Source: Massilia phyllostachyos (GTDB lineage Bacteria; Pseudomonadota; Gammaproteobacteria; Burkholderiales; Burkholderiaceae_D). Taken from it: a stretch of DNA of 64,000 nucleotides. A program made the position numbers and the translations under genes. The notes under the pieces are model-generated. The model saw only the letters and a program-made list of their open reading frames with translations. It did not search any database and was not told the DNA's origin. Shown in pieces: positions 53,307-61,792 of the stretch; position 1 is the stretch's first letter, and each line of letters starts with the position of its first letter. The DNA is taken from contig NZ_JAJNOC010000002.1 in NCBI RefSeq assembly GCF_021044825.1, positions 744,001 through 808,000 of the forward strand, written 5' to 3'.

Positions 53307-54545
53307 TCAGCTCTTACCGCCAAGCCGAGTCAGCGCTTCGAGCATGGGATGCGGGATACTTTCTTCCTTGACCATGCCGTCAGAGGCTGGACGGAACAGG
53401 GCTCCCAGTATCAGAGTGCGATCCTTTTCCTCGGCCAGCTTGTTCTCCTCGAGCAGCGCGAGATAGGTCTGCGTCATGACTACCCGTTCCGCCGCATCCG
53501 TGCGCAAGTGCGAATGGCTGAGGAAAAGTCGGATCACGAGACGAATTGCCCATGTCAGGAACACGGCCACAATCACGAGCGAGGCCAGTTGCCACGCCTT
53601 GGGGTTGCCGTTGTCCGGGATCGCGCCAAACACCCTCGACGCCCACCACGCGAGCCCGCCGCCGCCCATGACAATGAGGATGAAGGAAAGGATACCGAAT
53701 CCGACGGCGTAGTCCTTGTGGTGATCCTGGCGCTTGGACCAGTACTCGACAGGGCCGCGCAGGGCCATCTTCTCCCGGAACACGGATTCGATGTTGTTCA
53801 TGCGCTGTTCATGGTCTGCGATGGCGTCTTCATGCCGCTTGCCGGCGTCTTCAATAAACCGGTCCCAGGTCTCGGTCCGGTGCAGCTCCTTGTTCGCCAT
53901 CGATTGGGTTAGGTCAGCGTACGTCCTGTGCAGCTGATCCAGTTCACCCTGCTTCTCGGCGATGAGGTGCTCCACCTTGGTGCGCAGCTCGTCAACACCC
54001 TCTGTCGCCGCTCGCAGGGCCGACTTCGGAATATCGGCAATCTTGGTGCGCTCCGCCAGGCCTTCGATGAAACCGGACCAGGATTGGAAATCGCGTGCTT
54101 CGAATTGATAGTGGTTGGGGTTTGGAAGCTGCGTGAACAGATATGCCAGTGCGCGTTGAGGGCTGGCCTGGCGAAGCTGTTCGACCTTCCTGGCCAGTTT
54201 CGATGTGCTGTGTGGCAGCCCATGTGTGAGATATGCCGAGGACAGGTTTAGCTTGACGTTCGCAAGGCGTTCGTTGAAGGCACTGGTGTTTGAGCCTTGG
54301 TATTGCAGTGCCTCGTTAAACTGTCCTATGGCATTGGCCAAGGCCCGGTATCCCTGGGTCGCGGCTTCGTGATGCGAACCCATACTTAAATTGCCGAGCC
54401 AAGTCCAGAACGACACCTCTTTTTGGATCCAGCTGCTGAGCTCATCTGAAGTGCGCGGTGCGAGTACCCCGCCGTTGGCGCCCAGATCGAGCGAAAAGAG
54501 CGGTGCAGGCTTGGCTTCAGGCGGTACCGAAACGACATCAGGCAT
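53307..54545 (-). CDS. Coiled-coil protein with two membrane helices, DUF6161-like
   Basis: A protein of 412 residues. Residues about 1-170 are mostly helical, 175-265 are predicted coiled coil (VEHLIAEKQGELDQLHRTYA), then two membrane helices (VGFGILSFILIVMGGGGLAW, and ASLVIVAVFLTWAIRLVIRL) and a soluble tail rich in ERVVMTQTYLALLEENKLAE and ILGALFRPASDGMV. The tail recalls DUF6161 proteins; this is from memory and unverified. GGAGT precedes ATG 54545, preferred over 54575. It is not metal-related by sequence and stands alone. A membrane-anchored defence or stress role is possible but unsupported. Confidence 0.7.
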   Translation of the reverse strand: MPDVVSVPPEAKPAPLFSLDLGANGGVLAPRTSDELSSWIQKEVSFWTWLGNLSMGSHHEAATQGYRALANAIGQFNEALQYQGSNTSAFNERLANVKLNLSSAYLTHGLPHSTSKLARKVEQLRQASPQRALAYLFTQLPNPNHYQFEARDFQSWSGFIEGLAERTKIADIPKSALRAATEGVDELRTKVEHLIAEKQGELDQLHRTYADLTQSMANKELHRTETWDRFIEDAGKRHEDAIADHEQRMNNIESVFREKMALRGPVEYWSKRQDHHKDYAVGFGILSFILIVMGGGGLAWWASRVFGAIPDNGNPKAWQLASLVIVAVFLTWAIRLVIRLFLSHSHLRTDAAERVVMTQTYLALLEENKLAEEKDRTLILGALFRPASDGMVKEESIPHPMLEALTRLGGKS

Positions 54546-54774
54546 GGCAACTCCGTCAATGGACTGTTTCTCCATTGTAAGCCGTATGCGATCTATTTCG
54601 ACACTTCGCGAAGGGTGTTGCTAAAACGGGAGCACCGCGACAGAGCTGCTCATGCAAGGGTGAGAGCGATCAAGCGTAAGACGCGTCTGAAGAGCATCCG
54701 ATGCCTGGCGATAATTTATCGCAGGTGCAACAAAATCAGTGCCGATCCTCGCTGTGTCATGCTACATTGATTAC

Positions 54775-55197
54775 ATGCGGAATAGGTTGCGGCTATTTTT
54801 CCTGTGCCTCCTCATCGTATCCCTGCCCATGCAAAGCATCGCGGGAGTGGCGAGGTTCGAATGCGGCATGAGCCATCATCCCCAGAACGAAGGCAGTGTC
54901 CAGCCGGACGAAATGCCGATGGCGGAGATGATGCACCAAGGCACGCACGAACAATCGCATGAGCACGATGTCACCGCTATGCAGGACGTCAGCCAATCTG
55001 ACGAAGAATGCGATAGCGGTCACCAGCGCGCCAGTTGCGGGACCTGCGCGGGCTGCTGCCTTGGCGCGTCCGCACCACCTCCAGTCGTTTCAGGCACCGC
55101 TGTGGAGGAAGCGGTAAGCGACACCCAGCAATCCTCACTCACTTCCTTCCCCGGGCATATTCCTGCCCGCATAGAACGTCCTCCTCGAGTTGCCTGA
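54775..55197 (+). CDS. Exported Cys-rich protein, paralogue of the one at 61168
   Basis: A protein of 140 residues. The signal peptide is RLFFLCLLIVSLPMQSIAGV, followed by a His/Met-rich stretch (MPMAEMMHQGTHEQSHEHD), a cysteine knot-like motif (SCGTCAGCCLGASAPPPVV) and an end IPARIERPPRVA. The second copy shares the signal peptide, the CxxCxxCC motif with APPPVV, and the PAR-ERPPR tail. The residues suggest copper or zinc binding in the periplasm. It lies upstream of the TonB receptor on the same strand. Confidence 0.75.
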   Translation: MRNRLRLFFLCLLIVSLPMQSIAGVARFECGMSHHPQNEGSVQPDEMPMAEMMHQGTHEQSHEHDVTAMQDVSQSDEECDSGHQRASCGTCAGCCLGASAPPPVVSGTAVEEAVSDTQQSSLTSFPGHIPARIERPPRVA

Positions 55198-55722
55198 TCA
55201 ACATGCGTCGAGAACGACGTGTGCGGATGATCTTGTCGTTGGCTGCCGCTTTGGGTACAAAGCGCGCAGCGTCATCGTGCATCCCTGACGACCGAGACCA
55301 ACAGTACGACGTTCCGTTTCCGCCAGTCGACGCCATACCCATGTGCAATCGCCCCAGGCCGAGTTAATTTTCGCTCGTCCACGGTCCGACAGCCTGCAGG
55401 GCTGAAAGGCTATTCGGGTTGATGTCATGCCATCGAATGCGAGCTGCGTGAGCGATATCGCCGCGCACACGGGCGGAGCTTTGCCTGTTGACGACAAAGT
55501 CGCGATAACTCAAACAAGCATCGGTACAAATCGATTTTTCAGTTTTTTATGTGGCGAATTCGCGCACAAATAGCTTTTTGTTGCGCAGGCTCGATTTTGC
55601 GAATAAATTAAAAAAGCGTTTATCTGTATATACAACTTGCGTTCATTGTCGTTTCGTCTGTGCCGTGTGCGTCGAGCCATGGCTGATCCTGAGTCTTCAC
55701 AACAACAAAACCCGGAGGGTAA
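55198..55722. other. 525-base gap before the TonB receptor, AT-rich at its right end
   Basis: From about 55500 the sequence is AT-rich, with TTTTTTATG and TATATAC (near 55626) and probable promoter elements for the receptor gene. No clear Fur box or copper-box palindrome was recognised. No convincing gene. Confidence 0.5.
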
Positions 55723-58434
55723 ATGGCTTACAAGTACATCCCAGCAACCACAGCAGCGCTCGCATTAATGATGGTGCAGCAGGGCGCAAACGCACAGCAA
55801 CCTGCAACTGCCGCTGATCCGGCCTCCAGCCCCGGGATCGAACGTGTCCAGATCACGGGTAGCCGGATCAACCTCCGCCAAGAGCAGATTTCGGGAGTGG
55901 GCCCGGTGACGGTGATCGACGCTGAGACCATTCAGCGTTCGGGGGCGATCTCAGTCGAAACCCTCCTGCAGCGCCTGCCGTCCTCGGCCGGTACCGCCGG
56001 CAACCAATCGAGCGCCTATTGGACCAGCAACGGCTACGGGACCACCCAGGTAAACCTGCGTGGCCTCGGCATCGATCGAACCCTGGTACTGCTCAACGGG
56101 CGGCGCGTCGTCTCGGGCGGAACGGGCGCGAACAGCTCGGTCGACCTGAATATGATCCCGGTCGCGATGATCGAACGCATCGAAGTGCTGAAGGACGGCG
56201 CCTCGGCGATCTACGGCGCCGATGCCGTGGCCGGCGTGGTGAACATCATTACCAAGAAGGCCTTCGACGGCGTGGACGCCCTGGTCCGGTACGGTAAGAC
56301 CGATCGCGGCGACGGCGCCGAGAAATCCGTCGACCTGGTGTGGGGCATGCGCGGCGAGCGCGGATCGCTCGTCTCCTCCCTGAATTATTCCGAGAGCGAG
56401 CCGGTCAACCTGGCGTCGCGCGCACCATGCTCGCTGTTCGAGGAGGAGGGAAAGCTGGTCTGCTCGGGAAGCTCCTCGACCATCGGCGGCCGTGCACGCC
56501 TGGCCGACGGCCGCCGTGTCAACTTCAACCAGGATCCCAACGGTAATCCGCGCGGGTTCGAGACGTACAGCGCGGCCAAGCACGCCTACAACAGTAACCC
56601 CTTCCTGAACGCGGTCAACCCGATCAAACGGATCGGAGTCAGCGCCTTCGGCAACCTCCGCCTGAACGACCAGGTGGACCTGTTCACCGAACTGATGTTC
56701 ACGAACCGGAAATCCGAACAGCTGGCAACGCCGGGCGCCATCGGTGTATACCGCCCGATCAATATCGCAGCGGGCCACCCGACCAATCCAACCGGCCAGG
56801 ACCTGACGCTGGAGCGCCGTCGGGTTGCAGAAGTCGGACCGCGCTACTTCTTCCAGGAGACGAACACCTTCCGCGTCGTCGCCGGACTCAAGGGCAGGCT
56901 TGCGGATACCTGGGACTGGTCGGCATCGCTGAACTGGGGCCGCAACACCGGTATCGACGGGATGACCAACATCATCAACCTCGACCGCGTCGACGCAACC
57001 CTGAATGCCGCCACCTGCGGCAAGAGCCCGACGGCCGCACCTTGCGGTAACTACCTGGGCTATGGAAACCTCAGCCCGGCTGTCCTGGACTACATCCACT
57101 TCACCACACGCGACCACGGCGGCAACGATCAGAAAAGCTTCAATGCCAGCGTCAGCGGCGAGCTGTTCTCGCTGCCGGCCAGCCCGGTCGGTTTCGCCTC
57201 CGGCTTCGAATATCGCCGCGAGCAGGGCTGGCGCGATCCCGACAGCCTGATCGTCTCGGGCGCCGCCAACACAAACGCCATGGATCCGATCGCCGGCGAG
57301 TACAGCGCACGCGAAGTCTTCGCCGAACTGTCCGTTCCGCTGCTGGCGAAGCTGCCGCTGGTGCAGGCGCTGACCCTGAATGCGGCCGCGCGCTATTCCG
57401 ACTATAGCCTGTTCGGCTCCCAAGGCACCTACAAGCTTGGCCTGGACTGGCAGGTCATCCCGTCGCTGAAGGTGCGCGCCAACCGGTCGACTGCGTTCCG
57501 CGTTCCAAACGTCCCCGAACTATTCGGCGGCGTGTCGGAAGGCAATCTGACGACCACGGACCCATGCAACAATTGGAATACGATGGACCCGAATTCGGTG
57601 GTCTACAAGAACTGCCAGGCGTCGGGCGTGCCGGTTGGCTTCCGCCAGTTCGGTCCCTCGATCCTGACTACCGGCGGAGGCAATCCGAACCTGGAACCGG
57701 AAGAAGCGGACACCTTCACGGTGGGCGCGGTCTGGACACCGGTGAAATCGCTGACCCTGACGCTCGACTACTTCAACATCGAGATCGATAATGCGATCGA
57801 GACCGTGCCGGGGTCGACCAAGCTCTCGGTTTGCTACAACTCGCCTGGCCTGAGCCATATCTTCTGCAGCCCGACCAGCTTCACGCGCGACCCCCGTACC
57901 GGCGAGATCAATCTCCTCTCGTCCCAGCCAGCCAATGCGGCGCAGCAGCGCGTCTCGGGTATCGACATCGGCGCACTGTATGACTTCTCGCTGTTCGGCT
58001 GGACCTCGTCGCTGCAGGCCGACGTGTCGCGCCTGAACCGCTTTGACGTTGCGCCGTTCCCCGGCGGCGAGGTGATCGAATATGCGGGCAAGATTACTGG
58101 CGGCCGCGGCAGCTATGCGAAATGGCGTTCGACCGCGTCCTTGACCATGGCAAAGGGACCATGGTCGGGATCGTACACGGTCCAGCACATCGGCAAGGCT
58201 GACGATATCAATGCGGCACCGGAAGACATCGGCGCCCGTGCGCCGAGCATTCTGTACCATAACGCTAGCGTCAAATACGCCGTCAGCAAGGCGTTAGCGC
58301 TCTCGTTCGGCGTCGATAACCTTTTCGACAAGCGTCCGCCATACATCCAGAGCTGGACCGACGGCAATACCGACACGATGACCTATGACCTGCTCGGACG
58401 CCGCTGGCATGTCCGGCTCGGCTACAGGTTTTGA
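55723..58434 (+). CDS. TonB-dependent outer-membrane receptor
   Basis: A protein of 903 residues. After a signal peptide (about residues 1-24, ending ANA) come ITGSRI and the plug (GVGPVTVIDAETIQRSGAIS, QVNLRGLGIDRTLVLLNGRR, LKDGASAIYGADAVAGVVNI) and a 22-strand barrel ending in LLGRRWHVRLGYRF with the terminal Phe. GGAGGG 4 bases upstream fixes ATG 55723. The plug type (ITGSRI with VNLRGLG) is common in Oxalobacteraceae and Xanthomonadales; the ligand is unknown. The downstream PepSY reductase genes suggest a metal chelate. Confidence 0.9.
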   Translation: MAYKYIPATTAALALMMVQQGANAQQPATAADPASSPGIERVQITGSRINLRQEQISGVGPVTVIDAETIQRSGAISVETLLQRLPSSAGTAGNQSSAYWTSNGYGTTQVNLRGLGIDRTLVLLNGRRVVSGGTGANSSVDLNMIPVAMIERIEVLKDGASAIYGADAVAGVVNIITKKAFDGVDALVRYGKTDRGDGAEKSVDLVWGMRGERGSLVSSLNYSESEPVNLASRAPCSLFEEEGKLVCSGSSSTIGGRARLADGRRVNFNQDPNGNPRGFETYSAAKHAYNSNPFLNAVNPIKRIGVSAFGNLRLNDQVDLFTELMFTNRKSEQLATPGAIGVYRPINIAAGHPTNPTGQDLTLERRRVAEVGPRYFFQETNTFRVVAGLKGRLADTWDWSASLNWGRNTGIDGMTNIINLDRVDATLNAATCGKSPTAAPCGNYLGYGNLSPAVLDYIHFTTRDHGGNDQKSFNASVSGELFSLPASPVGFASGFEYRREQGWRDPDSLIVSGAANTNAMDPIAGEYSAREVFAELSVPLLAKLPLVQALTLNAAARYSDYSLFGSQGTYKLGLDWQVIPSLKVRANRSTAFRVPNVPELFGGVSEGNLTTTDPCNNWNTMDPNSVVYKNCQASGVPVGFRQFGPSILTTGGGNPNLEPEEADTFTVGAVWTPVKSLTLTLDYFNIEIDNAIETVPGSTKLSVCYNSPGLSHIFCSPTSFTRDPRTGEINLLSSQPANAAQQRVSGIDIGALYDFSLFGWTSSLQADVSRLNRFDVAPFPGGEVIEYAGKITGGRGSYAKWRSTASLTMAKGPWSGSYTVQHIGKADDINAAPEDIGARAPSILYHNASVKYAVSKALALSFGVDNLFDKRPPYIQSWTDGNTDTMTYDLLGRRWHVRLGYRF

Positions 58435-58468
58435 TCGCTGGCCGTGATATTTAGCCGGTCGTTTCGAT

Positions 58469-58492
58469 CCCGGCCCCGTTGCGCGGGCCGGG
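58469..58492 (+). terminator. GC hairpin after the TonB receptor gene
   Basis: CCCGGCCC (58469-58476) and GGGCCGGG (58485-58492) form an 8-bp stem with an 8-base loop, 24 bases before the PepSY gene start. Few T residues follow, so it may attenuate rather than fully stop transcription. Confidence 0.5.
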
Positions 58493-58515
58493 TTACTCAT
58501 CCAACTGTCAATACT

Positions 58516-59208
58516 ATGCAATCAGCTTTCTGGGTGCGCCGCGCCCACAAATGGATCGGACTGGTCATCGGGGTGCAGGCCCTGTTATGGATGATCAGCG
58601 GCCTCTACATGGTCGTGGTGCCGCTGGACGTGATCCATGGCGACCACCTGGCCCACGTACCGACCGAACGTCTCGACCCTTCCAGCCGCCGGATCACGCA
58701 GGCGCAGCTTCACGTCGACCACCCCGGCATCACGTCGCTTCGTCTCAAGGTCCTGCTCGGCAAGGAGGTCTACGAAATCAAGCAGGGCAAGACGACGAGC
58801 CTGATCGATGCGACTAGCGGTAAGACCATCAGTCCGCTCGACCGGGACAGCATCGCAGCGCTGGCCGACGCCGCCTACGTGGGGGAGGGCAGCATTCGCG
58901 GCATCGAGTGGGTCACCAAGGCACCCCAGGAGGTCGGCGCGCGGCCGGTGCCGCTGTGGGCCGTGCACTATGACGAGCCAGGCAAGAGCACGCTGTACTA
59001 CTCGCCGTATTCGGGCGACCTGGTCGCACGGCGTCATGAACTGTGGCGATGGTTCGATTTCGTGTGGATGTTCCACATCATGGATTATGAAGAGCGCGAG
59101 AACGTCAACAATACCCTGCTGCGGGTCGCGTCGATCAGCGGTCTGGCATTCGCTTTGAGCGGCCTGTGGCTGCTCTTCTACAGCTTCCAGAGGAGGAAGG
59201 AGGCATGA
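58516..59208 (+). CDS. PepSY-domain membrane protein
   Basis: A protein of 230 residues: an N-terminal membrane helix (KWIGLVIGVQALLWMISGLY), a periplasmic PepSY region (FDPSSRRITQAQ-like LDPSSRRITQAQLHVDHPGI, YEIKQGKTTSLIDATSGKTI), then HELWRWFDFVWMFHIMDYEE and a C-terminal membrane helix (ISGLAFALSGLWLLFYSFQR). PepSY/TM proteins of this PiuB-like type accompany siderophore receptors and take part in reduction at the inner membrane. It overlaps the next gene by ATGA and appears to be a stripped-down paralogue of its first 230 residues. Confidence 0.8.
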   Translation: MQSAFWVRRAHKWIGLVIGVQALLWMISGLYMVVVPLDVIHGDHLAHVPTERLDPSSRRITQAQLHVDHPGITSLRLKVLLGKEVYEIKQGKTTSLIDATSGKTISPLDRDSIAALADAAYVGEGSIRGIEWVTKAPQEVGARPVPLWAVHYDEPGKSTLYYSPYSGDLVARRHELWRWFDFVWMFHIMDYEERENVNNTLLRVASISGLAFALSGLWLLFYSFQRRKEA

Positions 59209-61007
59209 GCCACTGGATGAGAAAGCTGCACAAGTGGGTTGGCCTGATCATCGGGGTCCAGTTCCTGCTGTGGATGTCGAGTGGTGTGATGATGAGCCTG
59301 CTCGATGCGAACAAGGTGCAGGGACGCGAGTTCCGCATCAAGCCGCCGGCACCCGCCACCTGGCCCGCGAGCGTGCTGGCCCCGGAAGAGGTGCTTGTTG
59401 CGAGTACCGACAAGGTCATGGCAATCACCTCCGGCTGGCTGCTCGACCGGCCCGTGTACCGCCTCCAGAACGACAAGCGCAGCTGGCTGGTCAGCGCGAC
59501 CGACGGCCGTGCAGTGGCGGTCGACGCGCCGCTCGCACAGGCGATCGCGAGCGCTTCGTATTCCGGCAGCGGGAAGCCGGCGACGCCCCGCCTGCTGAAT
59601 TATTCGCTGGAGGCCCGTGCGCACAAGGAACCAGTATGGCGCGTCGACTTCGCCGATGCGGACGACACGACGGTTTACGTCTCCAGCGTATCCGGCAACG
59701 TGCTCGAGCACCGCAACAGCACCTGGCGGCTGTTCGATATCTTCTGGATGCTCCACATCATGGACTACAGTGAGCGCATCGACTTCAACAATCCGCTGCT
59801 GGTGTCGAGTGCGGTCGGTGGCCTGTGGATGGCATTGAGCGGCGTGTGGCTCCTGTTTGCCAGCGTTCGCCTGGCCGAGTTCGTGCCGGCGCGCTGGCGA
59901 AGGCAGCGCCGCGTGAACCTGCTCGGCGGCGCTGGGCAGGTAACGCGTTCGATCGATGCGGCGGAAGGCGACACCGTATTCCGCGCACTTGCGCGCTCGG
60001 GCCTGCAGCTACCGTCCAATTGCGGGGGCGGGCAAAGCTGCGGCCTGTGCGAAGTCCGCTGCGTCGGCCTGGCGCCCGAACCTACGGCTGCCGACCGGGC
60101 TTTGCTGTCGCCGCAGAAGCTCGCGGCAGGTTACCGGCTCGCGTGCAACCTTCCCGTGAAGCGCAGCCTCGACATCGAAGTAGCCGACACCGCCGCGCTG
60201 CAGGAGGAGCATGCCGCGACGGTCACCGGGATCAAGGCGCTGACCCCGTTCCTGCGAGAGATCACGCTGCGGCCGCAGCGTCCGATCGACTGCCGCCCCG
60301 GCGCCTACGTGCAGGTGCACGTGCCGGCCTATGCGCGCGAGGCCAGTCAAATCGACGTTCCGGAGCACCACCGCGAGGACTGGCGCGCCGTGGGCGGCCT
60401 GGCGCAACTGGTGAACGATGCGCCGGTGCGCCGCTGCTATTCGATCTCCGTTCCGGTCGAGCAGGTGGATGGCCAGCTGTCCTTCCTCGTGCGCTTCATG
60501 CCCGGGGATAGGCCAGGCCGGGGATGCGGCTACATGTACACGCTCAGGGAAGGCGACGAGGTCCACTTCAGCGGGCCATTCGGCGACTTCGCGCTCAAGC
60601 CCGGCCACCGCGAGAAGGTATTCATCGGCGGCGGGGCGGGCATGGCGCCGTTGCGCGCCATGCTCCATGAACTTCTCTCGAAGGGCGCTGGCGAGCCGCT
60701 GCATTTCTGGTACGGTGCGCGCACCCTGCGCGATGCGCCCTATGTCGAGGAGATGGAAGCGTTCGCCAGGGAGCACCTGAACTTCCGCTGGCACCTGGTA
60801 CTTTCCGAGGCGGCAGGCGAAGAAGGCGGACAGGTGCGCCTCGTGCACGAGGCGGTCTGCGACGGTCTGCTGCGCGGTCGCGGCGACATCGCTTCGCTCG
60901 ACTTCTACGTTTGCGGTCCACCAGCGATGCTGGACGCTACGCGCAGGATGCTGCGGGAGGTGGGGGTAGAGGATGCGCAGGTCGCGTTCGACGATTTCAA
61001 GGTCTGA
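59205..61007 (+). CDS. PepSY membrane domain fused to 2Fe-2S ferredoxin and flavin reductase
   Basis: A protein of 600 residues in three parts. Residues 1 to about 235 repeat the PepSY membrane layout of the preceding gene. A 2Fe-2S ferredoxin follows with Cys273, Cys279, Cys282 (NCGGGQSCGLC) and Cys314 (YRLACN). Then comes a ferredoxin-NADP reductase module with FAD motif RCYSISVPV (from residue 409) and nucleotide motif FIGGGAGMAPLRA (Gly475 region), ending FYVCGPPAMLDATRRML. The last two parts resemble Na+-translocating NADH dehydrogenase subunit F. It could pass electrons from cytoplasmic NAD(P)H through the membrane domain to reduce ferric or cupric complexes. Confidence 0.88.
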   Translation: MSHWMRKLHKWVGLIIGVQFLLWMSSGVMMSLLDANKVQGREFRIKPPAPATWPASVLAPEEVLVASTDKVMAITSGWLLDRPVYRLQNDKRSWLVSATDGRAVAVDAPLAQAIASASYSGSGKPATPRLLNYSLEARAHKEPVWRVDFADADDTTVYVSSVSGNVLEHRNSTWRLFDIFWMLHIMDYSERIDFNNPLLVSSAVGGLWMALSGVWLLFASVRLAEFVPARWRRQRRVNLLGGAGQVTRSIDAAEGDTVFRALARSGLQLPSNCGGGQSCGLCEVRCVGLAPEPTAADRALLSPQKLAAGYRLACNLPVKRSLDIEVADTAALQEEHAATVTGIKALTPFLREITLRPQRPIDCRPGAYVQVHVPAYAREASQIDVPEHHREDWRAVGGLAQLVNDAPVRRCYSISVPVEQVDGQLSFLVRFMPGDRPGRGCGYMYTLREGDEVHFSGPFGDFALKPGHREKVFIGGGAGMAPLRAMLHELLSKGAGEPLHFWYGARTLRDAPYVEEMEAFAREHLNFRWHLVLSEAAGEEGGQVRLVHEAVCDGLLRGRGDIASLDFYVCGPPAMLDATRRMLREVGVEDAQVAFDDFKV

Positions 61008-61167
61008 CGTTCAGCTTGCTCTTCTGTGCTGACGTAAGACCAGCGAGGCCGGGACAGCAAGGGATGGCCTGCTAGGCTTGCCGAGTAACAAGGCACTCGG
61101 CCTCCCTCGACATGCTGCCCTGGCGAAACGTGTGCGCCGCACGTGTGGGACATGCTAGATTCGTCAC

Positions 61168-61611
61168 ATGCGTCATAGGCTACGGACATTGTTATTGTGT
61201 TTCCTGTTCGTCTCTCTGCCGATACAAAGTATCGCCGGGGTCACGAGGTTTCAGTGCGCCATGGCGCACGCCTCGCTGGCAAGTGATAGCACTGAGGCAA
61301 GTGTGTACCCTGCGCCTGACATGATGTCAACAATGGCGGGCGGTGGGATGCAGGACGACATGTCGATGGCTTCTGCCAGCAATCCGATGTCCGGCGAAGA
61401 CTGCGAAAGCATGGAAAGCCACAAGTGTTCGAGCTGCGGAAAGTGCTCCGGATGCTGTATCGGCAGCTATGCCCCTCCGCCCGTGGTAACCGTAGCAGCC
61501 GCGCAGGCCCCTGCGCAGATCGTGCACCCCCAGTCTTCCCCTTCCTTCACCGGGCCGGTTCCGGCCCGACTCGATCGACCTCCTAGAGCCGCACTGTCAC
61601 TCTTATCGTGA
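61168..61611 (+). CDS. Exported Cys-rich protein, second paralogue
   Basis: A protein of 147 residues: signal peptide RTLLLCFLFVSLPIQSIAGV, a Met-rich stretch (PDMMSTMAGGGMQDDMSMAS), HKCSSCGKCSGCCIGSYAPP and the end VPARLDRPPRAALSLLS. It shares the layout and many residues with the protein at 54775. It sits between the reductase gene and copA, which favours copper as the metal. The CxxCxxC-xxCC pattern could form a metal cluster or redox site. Confidence 0.75.
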   Translation: MRHRLRTLLLCFLFVSLPIQSIAGVTRFQCAMAHASLASDSTEASVYPAPDMMSTMAGGGMQDDMSMASASNPMSGEDCESMESHKCSSCGKCSGCCIGSYAPPPVVTVAAAQAPAQIVHPQSSPSFTGPVPARLDRPPRAALSLLS

Positions 61612-61792
61612 CAAGGACCAGCGCGCCTGTGTGGCGTGACGCCCGCTCGGCACATCCTTTTCTGCCGTAGGTTTCACGTCCTCTATTTCGCGCATTTCCA
61701 GAAAAATTTTCGATGCGGATATCCGATGCGCGGACCGCAGCGTCCTGCTCGCGCATCGAAAGCAGATACTTCTTTGCTGATTGGAGAGTGAC

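Noticed and set aside
26041..55560. Matching terminal repeats for the Tn7-like element
   Set aside because: The only GTACCTAA repeats are at 26.04 kb; a GGTACAAAT near 55.5 kb is too short a match to call a partner end.
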